Source of the DNA: Todiramphus chloris collaris
Lineage: Eukaryota; Chordata; Aves; Coraciiformes; Alcedinidae
Length of the DNA: 64,000 nucleotides
Direction of reading: 5' to 3'
Assembly: GCA_025345505.1 (NCBI GenBank)
Contig: JANVCC010010406.1
Coordinates: 14,729,176 to 14,793,175 of the forward strand
This document shows, piece after piece, positions 24,580 to 36,872 of the stretch (position 1 is the first letter of the stretch; each line of letters begins with the position of its first letter). The position numbers were made by a program, and so were the translations under genes. The notes beneath the pieces are model-generated. The model worked only from the letters and a program-made list of their open reading frames with translations, was not told the DNA's origin and searched no databases.

Positions 24580-25763
24580 GACTGACCACATGGGAAGATT
24601 GCAAGAATGCTGTCAGACGATGCAGAGATGAAATAAGGAAAGCCAAGGCCTTCTTGGAATTAAACCGGGCAAGGGGTGTCTGGGTCAACAGGAGGTGTTT
24701 CTTTAAGTACACTGGGGGCAAAACGAAAACTAGAGAAAATGTGGGTCTGCTGTTGAATGACACAGGTACCCTTGTGACAGGATGATAAGGAGGTGGAATT
24801 ACTTAATTCTGCCTTTGTTTCAGTCTTTACTGCTCAGGCCAGACCTCAAGAGTCACAGATTTTGGAATTAACAAAGAAGTCTGTAAGAAGGAAGACCTTC
24901 CCATAGTTGAGGAGAATCAAGTTAGAGATCAGTTAAACTGGATATCCGCAAGTCCATGGGCCCTGATGGGATGCACCTGTGAGTGCTGAGGGAGCTGGCA
25001 GAAGTAATTTCTGGGCCACTCCATCATCTTTGAAAAGTTCTGGAGAACAGCCTGAGTACTGCAGGAAAGTCAGTGTCACTCAAGTCTTCAAAAAGGGCAA
25101 GAAGGAAGACCCAAGAAGCTATAGGCCAGTCAGATTCACCTCCATCCCTGGAAAGATAACAGAACAGCTCATTTTGGACATCATCACAAAGCATGTGGAG
25201 GAAAAGGTTATCAGAAGTAGTTCACATGGATTCACCAAGGGGCAGTCATGTTTGACTAATCTGATAGCCTTCTGTGATGGCACTACCAGATGTATAGATG
25301 ATGACAGGGCAGTCAGTGTTGTCTACCTTGACTTCAGCAAGGCTTTTGACACAATCTTCCACAGCATAGGCATAGCTTAGGAAGTGTGGGTTAGATGAAT
25401 GGACAGCGGGGTGAATTGAAAATTGGGTGAAAGATACAAGATCAGAGGGTTGTGATTAGTGGTACAGAGTCTAGTTGTAGACCTGCAACAAGTGGTGTTC
25501 CCAGGGGTCAGTGCGCTGTCCAGTCCTGTTCTGTATGTTTATCAATCAGCTGGATGAGGAGACGGAGTGTACTCTCAGTAAGTTTGCTGATGACGCAAAT
25601 ATGGGAGGAGTGGCTGACACACTAGAAGGCTGTGCTGCCAGCCATGTAAGACATGGACAGGCTGGAGAGCTGGCAGAGAGAAACCTTACGAAATTCAACA
25701 AGGGCAAGTGTAGGGTCCTGCACCTACAGAGGAATAACCATAACCCCTCTGTTTATGCTGGGG
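24580..25763 (+). mobile_element. CR1 LINE: reverse transcriptase, 3'-truncated
   Basis: Sense CR1 RT, beginning TTWEDCKNAVRRCRDEIRKAKAFLELNRARG (only the middle is needed: NAVRRCRDEIRKAKAFLEL). Recognisable pieces follow in order: a YRPVRFTSIPGKITEQ block near 25122-25170, GFTKGQSCLTNLIAF near 25228-25272, YLDFSKAFDT near 25324-25353 and the catalytic FADDA box near 25583-25597. The FNKGKCRVLHLQR motif lies near 25700-25735. Frames are broken between the blocks. The element stops near 25763 without the CR1 3' UTR or tail, and a second CR1 begins at once. The endonuclease that should precede the RT is absent. Confidence 0.9.
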
Positions 25764-25896
25764 AGTGTATAGGAATGTTGTCCCAGTTGTGTAGGGATGG
25801 GGTCAGGGAGGCCAAGGTGCCACTGGAGCTGAATTTGGCAAAGGATTAAAAAAATAATAAGACCTTCTTATATAAGCTTCTGTAAGTATGTCATCT
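25764..25896 (+). mobile_element. Second CR1, 5' piece before an LTR
   Basis: The sequence jumps back to the start of the RT region (LCRDGVREAKVPLELNLAKD, 25788-25847), a motif already seen at 24605-24670 in the preceding element. So a new CR1 copy begins here rather than the old one continuing. It is interrupted at about 25896 and picks up again after the LTR. Confidence 0.75.
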
Positions 25897-26505
25897 TGTT
25901 GTAGTTTAAGCCCACATAGCTGACAACAAAACATTATGCAGCCACTTGCTCACTCCTACCTCCCTCTGGTTCATGGAGAGGAGAAAATACAACAAAAGGC
26001 TTGAGGGTCAATACAAAGGACAAGGAGTGCTCACTCACCAATTTTGGTCATGGACAAAAGACAGACTGAATTTGGTGCAACAAAATCAGTTTAATTTAAA
26101 CAAAGCCACCACCAATTCACCAACTGAATCAGAATACGACAGTGATGAATAAAACCAGATCATAAATACACCTTTCCCCCACCCCTCCCTTCTTCCTGGT
26201 CCTGGCTTTGCTGCCTCCTCCCCACCAGTGGCACAGGGAGTTGTTGACAGGTAATGAGATGCTGAGTTGATGACAGGTAATGAGAGTCCCAGTCTATTCC
26301 ATGTTGTTTCTGACACTCCTTCCTCTGGGAAAACTACTTACAGTCCTCCCCTGTGGCAATGTGGAATCTCTCTCTCTGGACACAGTCCTCCATGAATTTG
26401 TTCCATCAGCATTGGTCCCTTTGGCAGGCTGTAGTCCTCCCAGCAATACATCACCCCAGCAGAGGCTCCTCTAAGAATCAGGGCCTTCTTCAGATTCAGA
26501 ACCCA
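25897..26505. mobile_element. ERVL-type LTR inserted in CR1
   Basis: Starts TGTTGTAGTTTAAGCCC. It contains motifs I associate with avian ERVL LTRs: CAGCCACTTGCTCACTCC near 25938, GGACAAAAGACAGACTGAA near 26053, CCTTTCCCCCACCCCTCCC near 26171 and the 'ACACTCCTTCCTC' and 'ACAGTCCTCCATGAA' blocks near 26312-26395. CR1 sequence lies on both sides. Ends are approximate (CA near 26505) and no target duplication is obvious. No coding sequence. Confidence 0.7.
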
Positions 26506-27535
26506 CTGTGATGAGCAAGACTGTTGAGATGATAAACAACAGATGAGGAGAAGACTGAGTTACTCAACAACTTTTTGCCTTGGTCTTCACTCTCAGCCTC
26601 TCCTCCCACATCTCTTGAGTGGATGAACTGCAAGACAAGGACTAGGGGAGCAAAGACCCTCTCACTGTAAGGGAAGACCAAGTTCTAGACTCCCTGAGGA
26701 ACCTGGACATACACAAGTCTATGGGACATGAGGAGATGCATCCCAGAGTCCTGAGGGAACTTGTGATGTAGTTGCCAAGTCACTCTCTATGATATTTGAG
26801 AAGTCATGGCAGTCAGATGAAGTCACTGGTAACTGGAAGAAGGGACACATTGCACCCATTGCACCCATTTTTAAAAAGAGTACAAAGGGGGACCCTGGGA
26901 ACTACCGACCTGTCAGCCTCTCCTCTCTGCCTAGGAAAGTCATGGAACATAAACCCCTGGAGGATAGGGAGGCAATTTGAGATAGCCAGCATGGCTTCAC
27001 CAAGGGCAAGTCTTGCCTGATCACCCTAGTTGCTTTCTGTGACAGACTGACTACATCAGTGAACAAGGGAAGAGCTACAGATGTAATTTACCTGGACTTT
27101 ATAAGGCCTTTGACACAGTCCCCACTCTATCCTTCTCTCTAAATTGGAGAGATATGGAATTGATAGATTTTTTGTGGATAAGGAATTGTCTGGATGGTTA
27201 CATCCATAGAGTAATGGTCAACAGCTCAATGTCCAGATGGAGATCAATAGTGTCCCTCAGAGGTCTACATTGGGACCAATACTGTTTAATGTCTTCATCA
27301 ATGACATAGGCAGTGGGATCAAGTACACCCTCAGCAAATTTGCAGATGACACTAAGCTGACTCGTGTGGTTGACACACTTAGAGGGATGGCATGCTATTC
27401 AGAGGGATCTAGACAAGCTTAAAAAGTGAGCCCATGTGAACCTCATGAGGTTCAACAAGGCCACATGCAAGATCCTGCACCTGGGTTAGCGTAATCCTCA
27501 GTGTCAATTCGGGATTAGAGCTTTAGGCTTAGATG
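26506..27535 (+). mobile_element. Second CR1, RT part after the LTR
   Basis: Continues in sense: AELLN-like 'CTGAGTTACTCAACAAC' near 26558, GNYRPVSLSSLPRKVM near 26900-26945, [10 protein letters not shown] near 26993-27022, a frameshifted YLDF-KAFDT box near 27087-27118 and an intact FADDTKL box near 27340-27360. It fades out after LMRFNKATCKILHLG near 27440-27485. The normal 3' UTR and ATTCTATG tail are missing; an A tract follows instead. Confidence 0.88.
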
Positions 27536-27562
27536 AAAAAAAAAAAAAAAAAAAAATATATA
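27536..27562. repeat. Poly-A (21 A) followed by (TA)n
   Basis: Directly follows the truncated CR1 RT body. It may be an unrelated A expansion at the breakpoint. Confidence 0.85.
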
Positions 27563-29433
27563 GAGTACAACATAGTACAACACCTGCTTTGTGGCAAATT
27601 TATAATGGCATAAAGTCCATAAGAATCTCTGAGCCTCATTCTGGTTTTCTGACTGTTGTTTTTATAGGCTGTTCAATCTCTCTGTGCCATTTGGCTGTAG
27701 AAGCCTTCAGATAGACAAGAGAAAACCTCAGATTCAGATCTGCAGAGGAATATAGACTGGGCTTAGTGCAGGACACACTATCTACACCAAGTTAAAAAAA
27801 AAAAACGACATATTTTTTTACCCAAGCTTCTGTTCTTCCATGATTCTGTGTTTTTCTTAGTGGGATTTGATGTAGTATTTCAGAGGTGTTGTCACTAAAA
27901 GCGTGTGGAAAGTAATTACTTTGAGTCCTAAATATTTTCAAGATTTAAAAAAACAGTCTTGTATGAAATTGGCACAAGTTGAAACATTGAAGAATGAATT
28001 GATAATTTGAACGAACTTTCTATTGGCTAGATCAAAATCTGTATCTTAGTAATTTTGAAATAATTTATTTAAATTTTACCCTCCTTTTTTAACTTTGGTA
28101 ATACAAAGTAGTGTTTCAATAGACAATAACTTTTCAGTGCAGTAAAAGAAAAATTAGCTATATAAAAACTTTAAATTGTTGATGCTAAAGAGCAGTGCTG
28201 TTATGAAACTAGGACTATAAAAATAGACAATAAGCAAATTCAGGCTTTAAAGGACAAGGAGATTTCTACCTGTCTATTTAATGAAGTTCTTGAACAGCCT
28301 TCCAATGGGAAGTGTGCTGACAGGCCCAGTGTTATTTTAGTGGAGCTCATACAGTTTGTCAAAGTGACCCTGTCACACTGATTGCTGCTCGGAATGAAGG
28401 ATTGGGCTCAAAAACCTGTGAAGTTGCTCTCCATCCTGTTTTTCAATTCAGAACTTTAATTACAACTGACGCTTCCTGTAGTTTTAGTTTTGATTGTAAA
28501 AATCTGTTTAAAAAATATTTTTTAGGCTTTTCTAGAGCATTTGTACCTCTCTGAATTACTGAACTAATTGTAGACTGCTCCTTGAATCTCTCTACCTGCT
28601 TTCTGTACACAGTGAGTCCATTGCAGTTTTATAGACAATGACTACTTTTTGCTTTTCATTTTTCATTTAAATGGGAGACAAAATTGTAGTGTAGGAGGTT
28701 GACAATTGCTATTCAACTTCTTGGTGATTATTTTTAATAAAAGGAATGTTTGAGTCACAGATATATTGCAATTTTAATGAAATAATGAACTTCCTGACTA
28801 CAGCAGACTGAACTTCATCTGATTTCTGCAGTGACAAATTGACCATGTCAAACTTTACAATCTAGCCTGGTGAAATATTTTACTATGAAAGTTTAATTGT
28901 CATACTTTATTTATGAAAGCAGTAGTACTGTCACATGTTATCACACAAGTGCTATTTTGTGTGATTTACTTTATTATCACTTGTTGATATGTTTAGTGGT
29001 TTTTTGACCTGTATTTAATACCAAGACCACTAAGGGTTCTGAATCATAATGAGTCTATTATTTTTTCCTAAATCAACACATAATACATGTGCAGTAGTAT
29101 CTCATCTTAAAAGCTTCAGTGACAGTTAGATATGGAAGGGCAAAAGAATTTTACACTACTTTTTGTGAAATCTTGTCTGGAGAGACCACATACTTAGGAA
29201 AAGCAAGTGTAAAATTAAAAAAACCTACTTGATGTATAGCTTTTCTGAAGAATCTGTGAAAATACTTTTCTTTAAAAAAGAAGAATATACAGCTTAATGG
29301 TTCTTTACAGCGAGTAGTATTGTAGAAGGTATCATCTGTACTTGCATTTCAGCAAAAATTCAGCAAATTAAAGATGTAACATATAAGGCTGAGTGAGATT
29401 AAAACTGAGTATTTAGTAGTCTTCTAAGAGAGA
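27563..29433 (+). other. KDM4C: Intron sequence, no gene or mobile element recognised
   Basis: AT-rich unique DNA between two CR1 copies. Nothing coding or RNA-like was recognised. Confidence 0.6.
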
Positions 29434-29900
29434 AGAGGTGCTGGAAAGGGTACAGAGGCAGACTACAAAGGTAATAAAGGTTTTGGAGCATGTGTCTTAT
29501 GAGGAAAGGCTGAAGGATCTGGGGCTGTTTAGCCTTGAAAAGAGAAGGCTGAGGAGAGATCTTATTGCCCTCTACAGCTACCTGAAGGGTAGTTGTAGCA
29601 AGGCGGGAGCTGGTCTGTTCTTCCTGGTAACAAGCAATAGGACAAGAGGAAATGGCCTGAAGTTGAACCAGGGGAGGTTCAGGATGGATATTAGGAAGCA
29701 TTTCTTTCCAGAAAGGGTTGTCAGGCATTGTAATGGCCTGCCTAGGGAAGTGGTGGAGTCACCATCCCTGGAAGTGTTTAAGAGCCAGGTAGATGTTGTT
29801 CTTTGGTTTAGTGGTTTTTGATATGGTTAGGAATAAGGCTGGACTTGATGATCTTGAAGGTCTTTTCCAGCCAAAACTATTCTATGATTCTGTGATTCTG
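29434..29900 (+). mobile_element. CR1 LINE 3' end with tail
   Basis: Sense CR1 starting within the RT C-terminus ([21 protein letters not shown], then [25 protein letters not shown]; one frame from 29438 to 29821 is still open). It continues through the 3' UTR (GAAGTGGTGGAGTCACCATCC, GACTTGATGATCTTGAAGGTC) to the diagnostic tail ATTCTATGATTCTGTGATTCTG ending at 29900. The 127-codon open frame is the leftover C-terminal RT ORF and not a host gene. It is the least damaged CR1 here and probably the youngest. Confidence 0.95.
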
Positions 29901-30762
29901 TAAGTTTAGTTAGGTGGTTCATACTATAAATATTTCAAGCCAATTATTCAAAAAAAAAGAAAAAAGACAGAAAATTGTACCACAAGTGTCATATATGCAC
30001 AGTATTTTGTTTATTTCAGTATCAATTTGCTGATCTTTTTTTTTTTTTCAAATAAAACATTCAGTTTGATGTGGACTATATTTTCTGCAAAGGATCGGCA
30101 TTTTAAAGATGGTTGCAGAGCTGTATTTCACACTTCACTATTACAATGCAGTCCATGGAATTTCCTTATTTGTACAGTGTTACCATTTTTACATAATTGT
30201 TAGTTGTTTGTAAAGTAAACCAACAGAATAGAAAGAAAACAAGCAGGAAAAGTATGGTATCAAATAACAAAGAAAATGCCAGGATAAAACACATAACACA
30301 TAATAATATTAGTGACATAATAATAATACTGACACTACTCAGCATTCACCTTCAAATTGCTACACAAGATATACATGCTTCAGTTAGGATTAATCTTTTT
30401 AAATTTTGATCTCAAGACAGATCAGATTCTTAGCTTGTAGACCTCTTTGTGATGAGCTTACCAGACATGCACACCCTGAAAGCTCAAAATACCAAATAAC
30501 TAAGTATGTGAAGTAAGCATACTGATAAAAGACCTTTGTCAGAATCATATTTTCTCTGTAGAGTGTAAAAGTTTGGATGAGCACTAGCATTAGCCCATCA
30601 TTAGGCATTCCAGATATTGAAGATTAGAGTCTAGATATTCACTATAATGGGCATAGGTTCTGTGTCCTAAGGCGGGGATGGAGGCATAAAGGACAATTAC
30701 TCATTTAAACTGCTACGAATTTCTTAGACTTTTGGTATTACAGCACAAACAAGGACTCCAGC
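29901..30762 (+). other. KDM4C: Intron sequence, no gene recognised
   Basis: Short unique stretch between the CR1 tail and the next LTR. No feature recognised. Confidence 0.6.
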
Positions 30763-31585
30763 TGTTAGGGTTTTGTGTCAGGGCAGTGTTCTAGACATGT
30801 AACAGATGCTCTGTGTTAACCCCTCTACCCTCCCTAAGCAGAAGAGAAAGGGAGTAAGGGAGAGAAACTTATCAATTAGAAAAGGAAGCTAGAACAGCTT
30901 TAATGAAAATAAATAAAATAGAATGTATACAAATATATACAAAACCAGTAGCAAACCCAAGCCCCCCTGATGGTAATTACATCATTGTTACATCTTTTTT
31001 TTCCTGCATTGGCAGGCGGGTGGGACTCAATGATCTCCACAGGTCCCTTCCAACCCCTACCGTTCTATGATGATTCTATGTTTCTAATGTCACCATTGAT
31101 GCTGTGGAGCAGGCACAGAGGAAGTCCCAGACTGGACTCAGCAGCAGACAGGATTGGGTTCAGGAGCTGGATTCTGGAACTGGATTCATGAACACATGGA
31201 TTGGCATCAGAGGCAGAACAGAGTCCTCTTCAGATGCTGGGCATTGAAGAAGAGAGCCTGACCCTCATAATTCCTCAGCTTTATACCAAATATGACATAT
31301 ATGGGATGGAATACCTTGTTGGTCAGTCTAGGGTCACCTGTCCTGTCTGCTCCTCCCTGCAGGTGTGGTCTTTTACTTTCTGCATCCCCAGGGTAGTATA
31401 CAAATTCTCACAGCGACTTGGTCTGCTTGGTAGAAACTCTAAACATTGAGTTTATCATTGCTAAAAGGAGACACTGTCTGTGAGAACAGGCTGCTAAGTT
31501 CAGAAAGTGCATTTAGTTAGAAGAGACTGAGCTGAAGAGTAAAATCCCTGAAGAGTATTGTTCTGTTCCAATTTAAACCAGGACA
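30763..31585. mobile_element. Solo ERV LTR with a CR1 tail inside
   Basis: Begins TGTTAGGGTTTTGTGTCAGG and ends AAACCAGGACA, giving TG...CA ends. It is flanked by CCAGC (30758-30762) and CCAAC (31586-31590), a 5-bp target duplication with one mismatch; 5 bp is usual for ERVL-type integration. Its right half matches the split LTR at 10578-11761. There is an AATAAA-containing stretch near 30910 and no internal genes. A short CR1 piece interrupts it at 31011-31080. Confidence 0.8.
31011..31080 (+). mobile_element. Very short CR1 3' end
   Basis: GGGACTCAATGATCTCCACAGG, then TCCCTTCCAACCCCTACC, then TTCTATGATGATTCTATG: the last 70 bases of a CR1 in sense, inserted in the LTR. Confidence 0.85.
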
Positions 31586-31590
31586 CCAAC

Positions 31591-34500
31591 CTAAATAACA
31601 CAAGGGCAGCAGGAAACTTTATTCCATAGAGCCAGAAAAGTCTTGCAAAAGCAAGTCACCATGACCCTCATCCTATGATATGCTCACACCTGAATCGTGG
31701 AGTGTACAACTTGCTAGTCAATTCCTGAATATATAGCATAATCATCACTTCTAAATGTTGCCTGTCCACGTTTTAATAGCATTTTAAAGATGAATGCTTT
31801 CAATATTGAATTTCGGTGTACGCAATTTCAGTACTTCTTTTCCATTATTTTTGCTAGCACCAGTATTGATACAGTCTGTGTTTTATCCATGGCACCTTCT
31901 CATTTTCTTGCTTTTTTGTCCTTCTCTTTGTTTGTTTGTTGATATTTCCATTCACCCTATATTGCATTTATTATACTTGCACAATCTCATATCTTCTTGC
32001 CTCTTCTCTTTCAGAATTCCTATTTCCTTATGCAGATAGTAAATGTAGTCTCTCAAATTTGTAGGGGCCATGGTCTTTGAAACAATAGCATTTAGCATTT
32101 CAGGGATCATGAAGCCCTCTATATATGGTTTTTATACCATTCACACACAATTTTTATTGTGCTGTTGTTCCTAACAGTCATCACTGAGCTTTTTTTCAAA
32201 ACTGTCCATAGCGAGATGCTTCCTATATGTTAAGAAGCTTTTCAATTTCATACTTGTGGTCAGAAAATAAAAAGGTAGATTGTTTTTTCAAGCCATCATA
32301 TACAGCCACCCTTTAAAAAGAGATTATAAATATTGATGGATAAATTTTGCTTTTGTTTATTATCACAATGGTTTTGAAAATACAGCTCTTTGTTACCTCT
32401 GTTACAGTGTTAATTAGGGACTTGAGCATGAAGTCAAATTCACTAGTAATAAAAACTACCTCATCTAATAAATCTGAGATCTTTTAAGCCAGATGGATTT
32501 CATGTCCTGTGAGGCACTGCAGTACCATAATTTTAGAATGGAATTAAGATACTGTTTTAAAGGTAGAACTGTGAGAATATACCACAGGATTTTTTTAAGT
32601 ATTGTATGTCTACGTAAGTTAAATATACTTCATACATTTTATAACAATAATGATAAAACAGAAAAATCCTCTTGTTTTTACCCTATTAAACCAGTTCTTA
32701 GGAATAGCTATATCTGGCCATCCAACCATGGAAAATAAACTTACACTATGGAGTGACACAGTGGTGCAAAAGTTTGCTTTTCTCAAATTCACATTGCAAA
32801 TCAGTAGCAGACTTCAAATCAATGAAGAGCCAATTTTGAATACCACTACTTCTCAAACTGCAGCACATTCAAATAAGGGAGTAATTTGTATTACATCAGA
32901 GATCTGTTATGTCATTATGCCCTTGTATTGTGTCTAATACTTAATGCCTCTTGCAAATTATAACTTACAGTAGGTATATATTGTCTTTCATCTTTTGGAG
33001 AGAAGAAAAAGAGAAGGGAATGAATCAGTGTGGAATCAAGAAGGAAGTTAGTTGTGCTGGAATAATTCATCATAGGGTTGGAACTAAGACCTCTAGTCTA
33101 TCAGGGATTACTAGAATAGAGTATTCTAGCTCTAATCCAGAAACTGAAACTAAAGTAACTGCCTCTAAAACAGAAGAATACATGTTAAATTTGTCTGGGT
33201 TCAATATACCCAACCAAAGCAGTCTATGAATTAGGAATTGGGTGTTGACATCTATTTGTGATTATCAGTAGGGTTCTGTTGCTTTATTCTCAGACCTTTC
33301 TGCCTCAAGTCTTTTGTGGACTTCTCTGTAGCAGTATCTAGCTGCATCCTTGAAAGCAAATCTACCTTCCTTGGGATGAGTGTTACAGTTGTATGTTACC
33401 TAATAATGGCAGAAGCAGAGGGCTGATCCCCACCTTCATAAGAAACCTAGGGAAGTAAATTTTGGCATATGTTACTGCAGAGATGCATCCAGGGTTTTCA
33501 GGCCTTATCTGCAGGAAATACCATAAAACTGAGAACTAGGCTCCCTGTAACATAAACACCTGAAGCTCCCTTCACTGTGTTCTCACCCCAGCATCTCTTC
33601 TTTGGTGGCATGCTAACTGGAACACTGTTTCTCCTCTGATGAGCCCATCATGTCCTTTTCTGTTTAGTATCCTGTACCAACTTCAGCTGACTTGTCTCAG
33701 TTCTTTCAGTGAGGTGCAGTTTCTTGGTCCTTTCCCTTTTCTCCTCAGGTAGTGAACTCAAGGCTAGTGCTAACGTACCTTGTTCTGCTGTGTACCTACT
33801 TGCTGGTGTGCTTGCTGGTGTGAGGAAATGCCCTAACCCTAACAGAGTTGAAGCACTTACAGCCCTTGAATGCAGCTTAGATCACTCTCTCAAATGGAAG
33901 TGAGACAATGATTTCCCATGTAAGCCAGACCACCTTCTCTTTTTTTTTGCTTGGCCAAGCTATGTACTACACCAGATCAACAAGTAGGACTAATTAATAT
34001 TTTCCACTTACTGATATTCTGTCTGAGAAGTCCTGAAAAGTCAACAGACCCTTTTCTTTTCCAAGCACTGACCCTTGAATGGACACATCTCATTGTTTGT
34101 ACCTATATGAATATGTCTTTGTTAATGTGGGTGGGTGGGCTTAATAGTTGCCAATGAATGCTAAGAAATTACCATTGCAAAGCACAACTGAAGCTTTTAT
34201 AGATTGCTACTCATAATTGCTTTAGGTGTGAATTGCTTTAGCTGGAAATTATAGCATGTGGTGTTATTTGCAAATAAATAGTGTGCTCTTTCATTGTTGT
34301 GTATCCTCCTAAGAGGATGGAGGAATTACCTTGATTTCTGGACTGAGGAACTGTAAGAACTCATATTCCATAACCAGCAATGTTGATGTACTCCTAAATA
34401 CACTTATACAGACAGCAATTCTTGCAGGACAAAAGTAGGAATGTATTATGCATTCCTGTTAAGAATGTTCCAGATAACTACAACACAACTAACAGTAACA

Positions 34501-35393
34501 GCACTTGCCACATGATTGTGTAGGTGTAGTAAAACCCAACACAACCTTCATTTCTTTCCAATGAATGGAAAGATTTTGCAAAGCACTAAACATCTTTTGA
34601 GACAATTGTCTTCACTGAACTGGGTGTTGTGAATTTTTTTTCTGTTCTTGGATATGAAAAAAAAGCATGGCTGAACCTGAAGTAGACATTTTTCTTTTCT
34701 AACACAATATATCACATGCTACAGAAAATCTTATCAAGAAGTAGTTTGTCCTAAGACAAAATACTGTAGGCCTTACCTATTTACTCAGCTGTTAATGAAT
34801 GTCAGAAGTTTCTTACAAGAATACCTGCACACCTGCCTTTTAAAATCATTTATTTTATGTAAAAGCTAATTTTTAGATTTCTTTTTATATAATAAAAATA
34901 ATTCTGATTTTGGGGAAAATTTGTGTTTAAACTTCTACAAATAAAACTATAAAATACAGATTGTGCCTAAGTGGGAGAATAGGTTTATTCTTCCAAGTGA
35001 AGTGTCCAAATGTGCTCTGCAGCTGGTTATCATCCGGAACCAAACTGCATGTGCAATGCCTCTTCCTCTGTTGTTTTGGAAGTACCTGCATGGACATGGA
35101 CTATAAATGGACTTGTGACATCCTCTGTCCAGGCCTATGTACTATATCTTCGGGAAAACAGGGACTAGCATGAATTGTCATGTGCTTTTATTCCCCAAGA
35201 AATAGCTATACCATCCTTTAAACAACTTTAAAGGTATATTAATTAATTTCTATGATACTACATTCTGTTTGAGTAAGCTGTGTCTATCAATCAATGCAAT
35301 CAGTCAGTTGATCTCCATGGAATAGAAAATATACAGAATTTATATCTAGGAAACTGGCTCATTTACCAGATGTAGGAACTCTTTTATTCTCTC
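31591..35393 (+). other. KDM4C: Intron sequence, no gene recognised
   Basis: AT-rich intronic DNA. The open frames at 32493-33229 and 33709-34157 show no recognisable domain and no consistent splice structure. No mobile element recognised. Confidence 0.6.
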
Positions 35394-35432
<39 letters not shown>

Positions 35433-35435
35433 TTT
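35394..35435. repeat. (TTTA)n microsatellite
   Basis: About ten uninterrupted TTTA units; likely length-variable between individuals. Confidence 0.95.
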
Positions 35436-35511
35436 CATTGGAGATTTACAGTAACATTTAATTAGTCAAAGTTTGAAATCTGCTTTCAGGTACTTGTATG
35501 TGTATTAGTTA

Positions 35512-36845
35512 GGTGACAAGGTCTACCCTCCACCTCATGACAGTCTCATGTTCTCCAGACTAAACAAGACCCTTTCCTTCAGCTGCTCCTCACAAGAATT
35601 GTGCTCTAGACACTTCACCAGCTTAATTGTCCACACACTCCAGACACACTCCAGCACCTCAATGTCCTTTTTGTAGTGAGGGGCTTAAAAGTGAAGACGG
35701 TATTTGAGGTGTGGGAAGTACATAAAGTTAATCACTTCCCTATCCAAAATACTGTAAAATTTACCACACTATTTCAGATAAGGAAGTGATTGTCCCCACA
35801 TACTCTGCCCACTATTTTGGATACAAGTCACGATGCTGTTGGCCCTCTTGACCAACTGGGCACACTGCTAGATCATATTCATCCAGCTGTCGACAAACAC
35901 CCTCAGGTTCTTTGCTTCTGGGCAGCTTTCCAGCCACTCTTTCCCAAGCCGGTAGCATTGCAGGGGGGTTCTTGTGACCCAAGTATAGGACCTGGCACGT
36001 GGCCTTGTTGAACCTCATGCCATCGGCCTCATCCAGCTGATCCAGACTGTCCAGATCCTTCTGTAGAGCCTCCCTACTCTTAGGCAGATCAACACACCTG
36101 CCCAACTTGTTGTCATCTGCAAATTGCCGAGAGTTCCCTTGATTCCCTCCTCCATGTCACTGATAGAGATACTATAGAGGAGTGGCCCCACTACTGAGCC
36201 CTGGGGAATACTGCTTATGACAGGCCACCAGCTGGATTTAATTCTATTCACCACCACTCTCTGGGCTTAGCCATCCAGACTGTTTTTGACCCAGCAAAGA
36301 GTACACCCATCCAAGCCATGAACAGTGGGTTTCTCTAGGAGAAGGCTGTGGGAAATGTTGTTAAAAGCTTTACTGAATTCCAGGTAGACAACATCCACAG
36401 CCTTTTCCTCACCTACTAAGTTGATTGCCTTGTCATAGAAGGAGATCAGGTTGGTCAAGCAGGATCTGCCCTTCATAAACCCATGCTGCCTGGTCATGAT
36501 TGCCTGGTTGTCCTGTATGTGCCAAATAATGGCACTCAAGATGGTCTCTTCCATAACCTTCCTTGGGACCGAGGTCAGACTGACAGGCCTGTAGTTCCCT
36601 GGATCCTTCTTCGAGCCATTCTTATAGATGGGTGTCATATTTGCTAACCTCCAGTCATTGGGAGCCTCCCTGGTTAGCCAGGACTGCTGATAAATGATGG
36701 AATGTGCCTTGGTGAGCACTTTCACAATCCCTGTGTGGATCCCATCTGACCCCATAGACTTGTGTGTGTCTTAGTGGTGTAGTAGGTCACTGACCATTTT
36801 CTCTTGGCTTATGGTGGCTTCATTCTACTCATTTTTTTATGCTCT
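35512..36845 (-). mobile_element. CR1 LINE RT block, antisense
   Basis: Minus-strand CR1 reverse transcriptase. The best open stretch (36755-36267) starts GSDGIHTGIVKVL and contains PGNYRPVSLTSVPRKVM, GFMKGRSCLTNLISFYD and YLEFSKAFNNISHS. The active-site box follows in another frame as FADDNKLG near 36108-36126. The C-terminal part reaches the FSLE-like segment near 35540-35575. The normal CR1 3' UTR and tail are missing on this strand. ORF frameshifts show it is dead. Confidence 0.92.
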
Positions 36846-36872
36846 ACTTCTTTCACTTTGTCTTAGTATATG

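Noticed and set aside
24236-24763. The longest minus-strand open frame (175 codons)
   Set aside because: It is antisense to CR1 5' UTR, ORF1 and RT sequence, so it is a shadow of the mobile element.
29438-29821. A 127-codon open frame on the + strand as a possible host gene
   Set aside because: It is the C-terminal end of the CR1 reverse-transcriptase ORF ([12 protein letters not shown] motif) running into the CR1 3' UTR.
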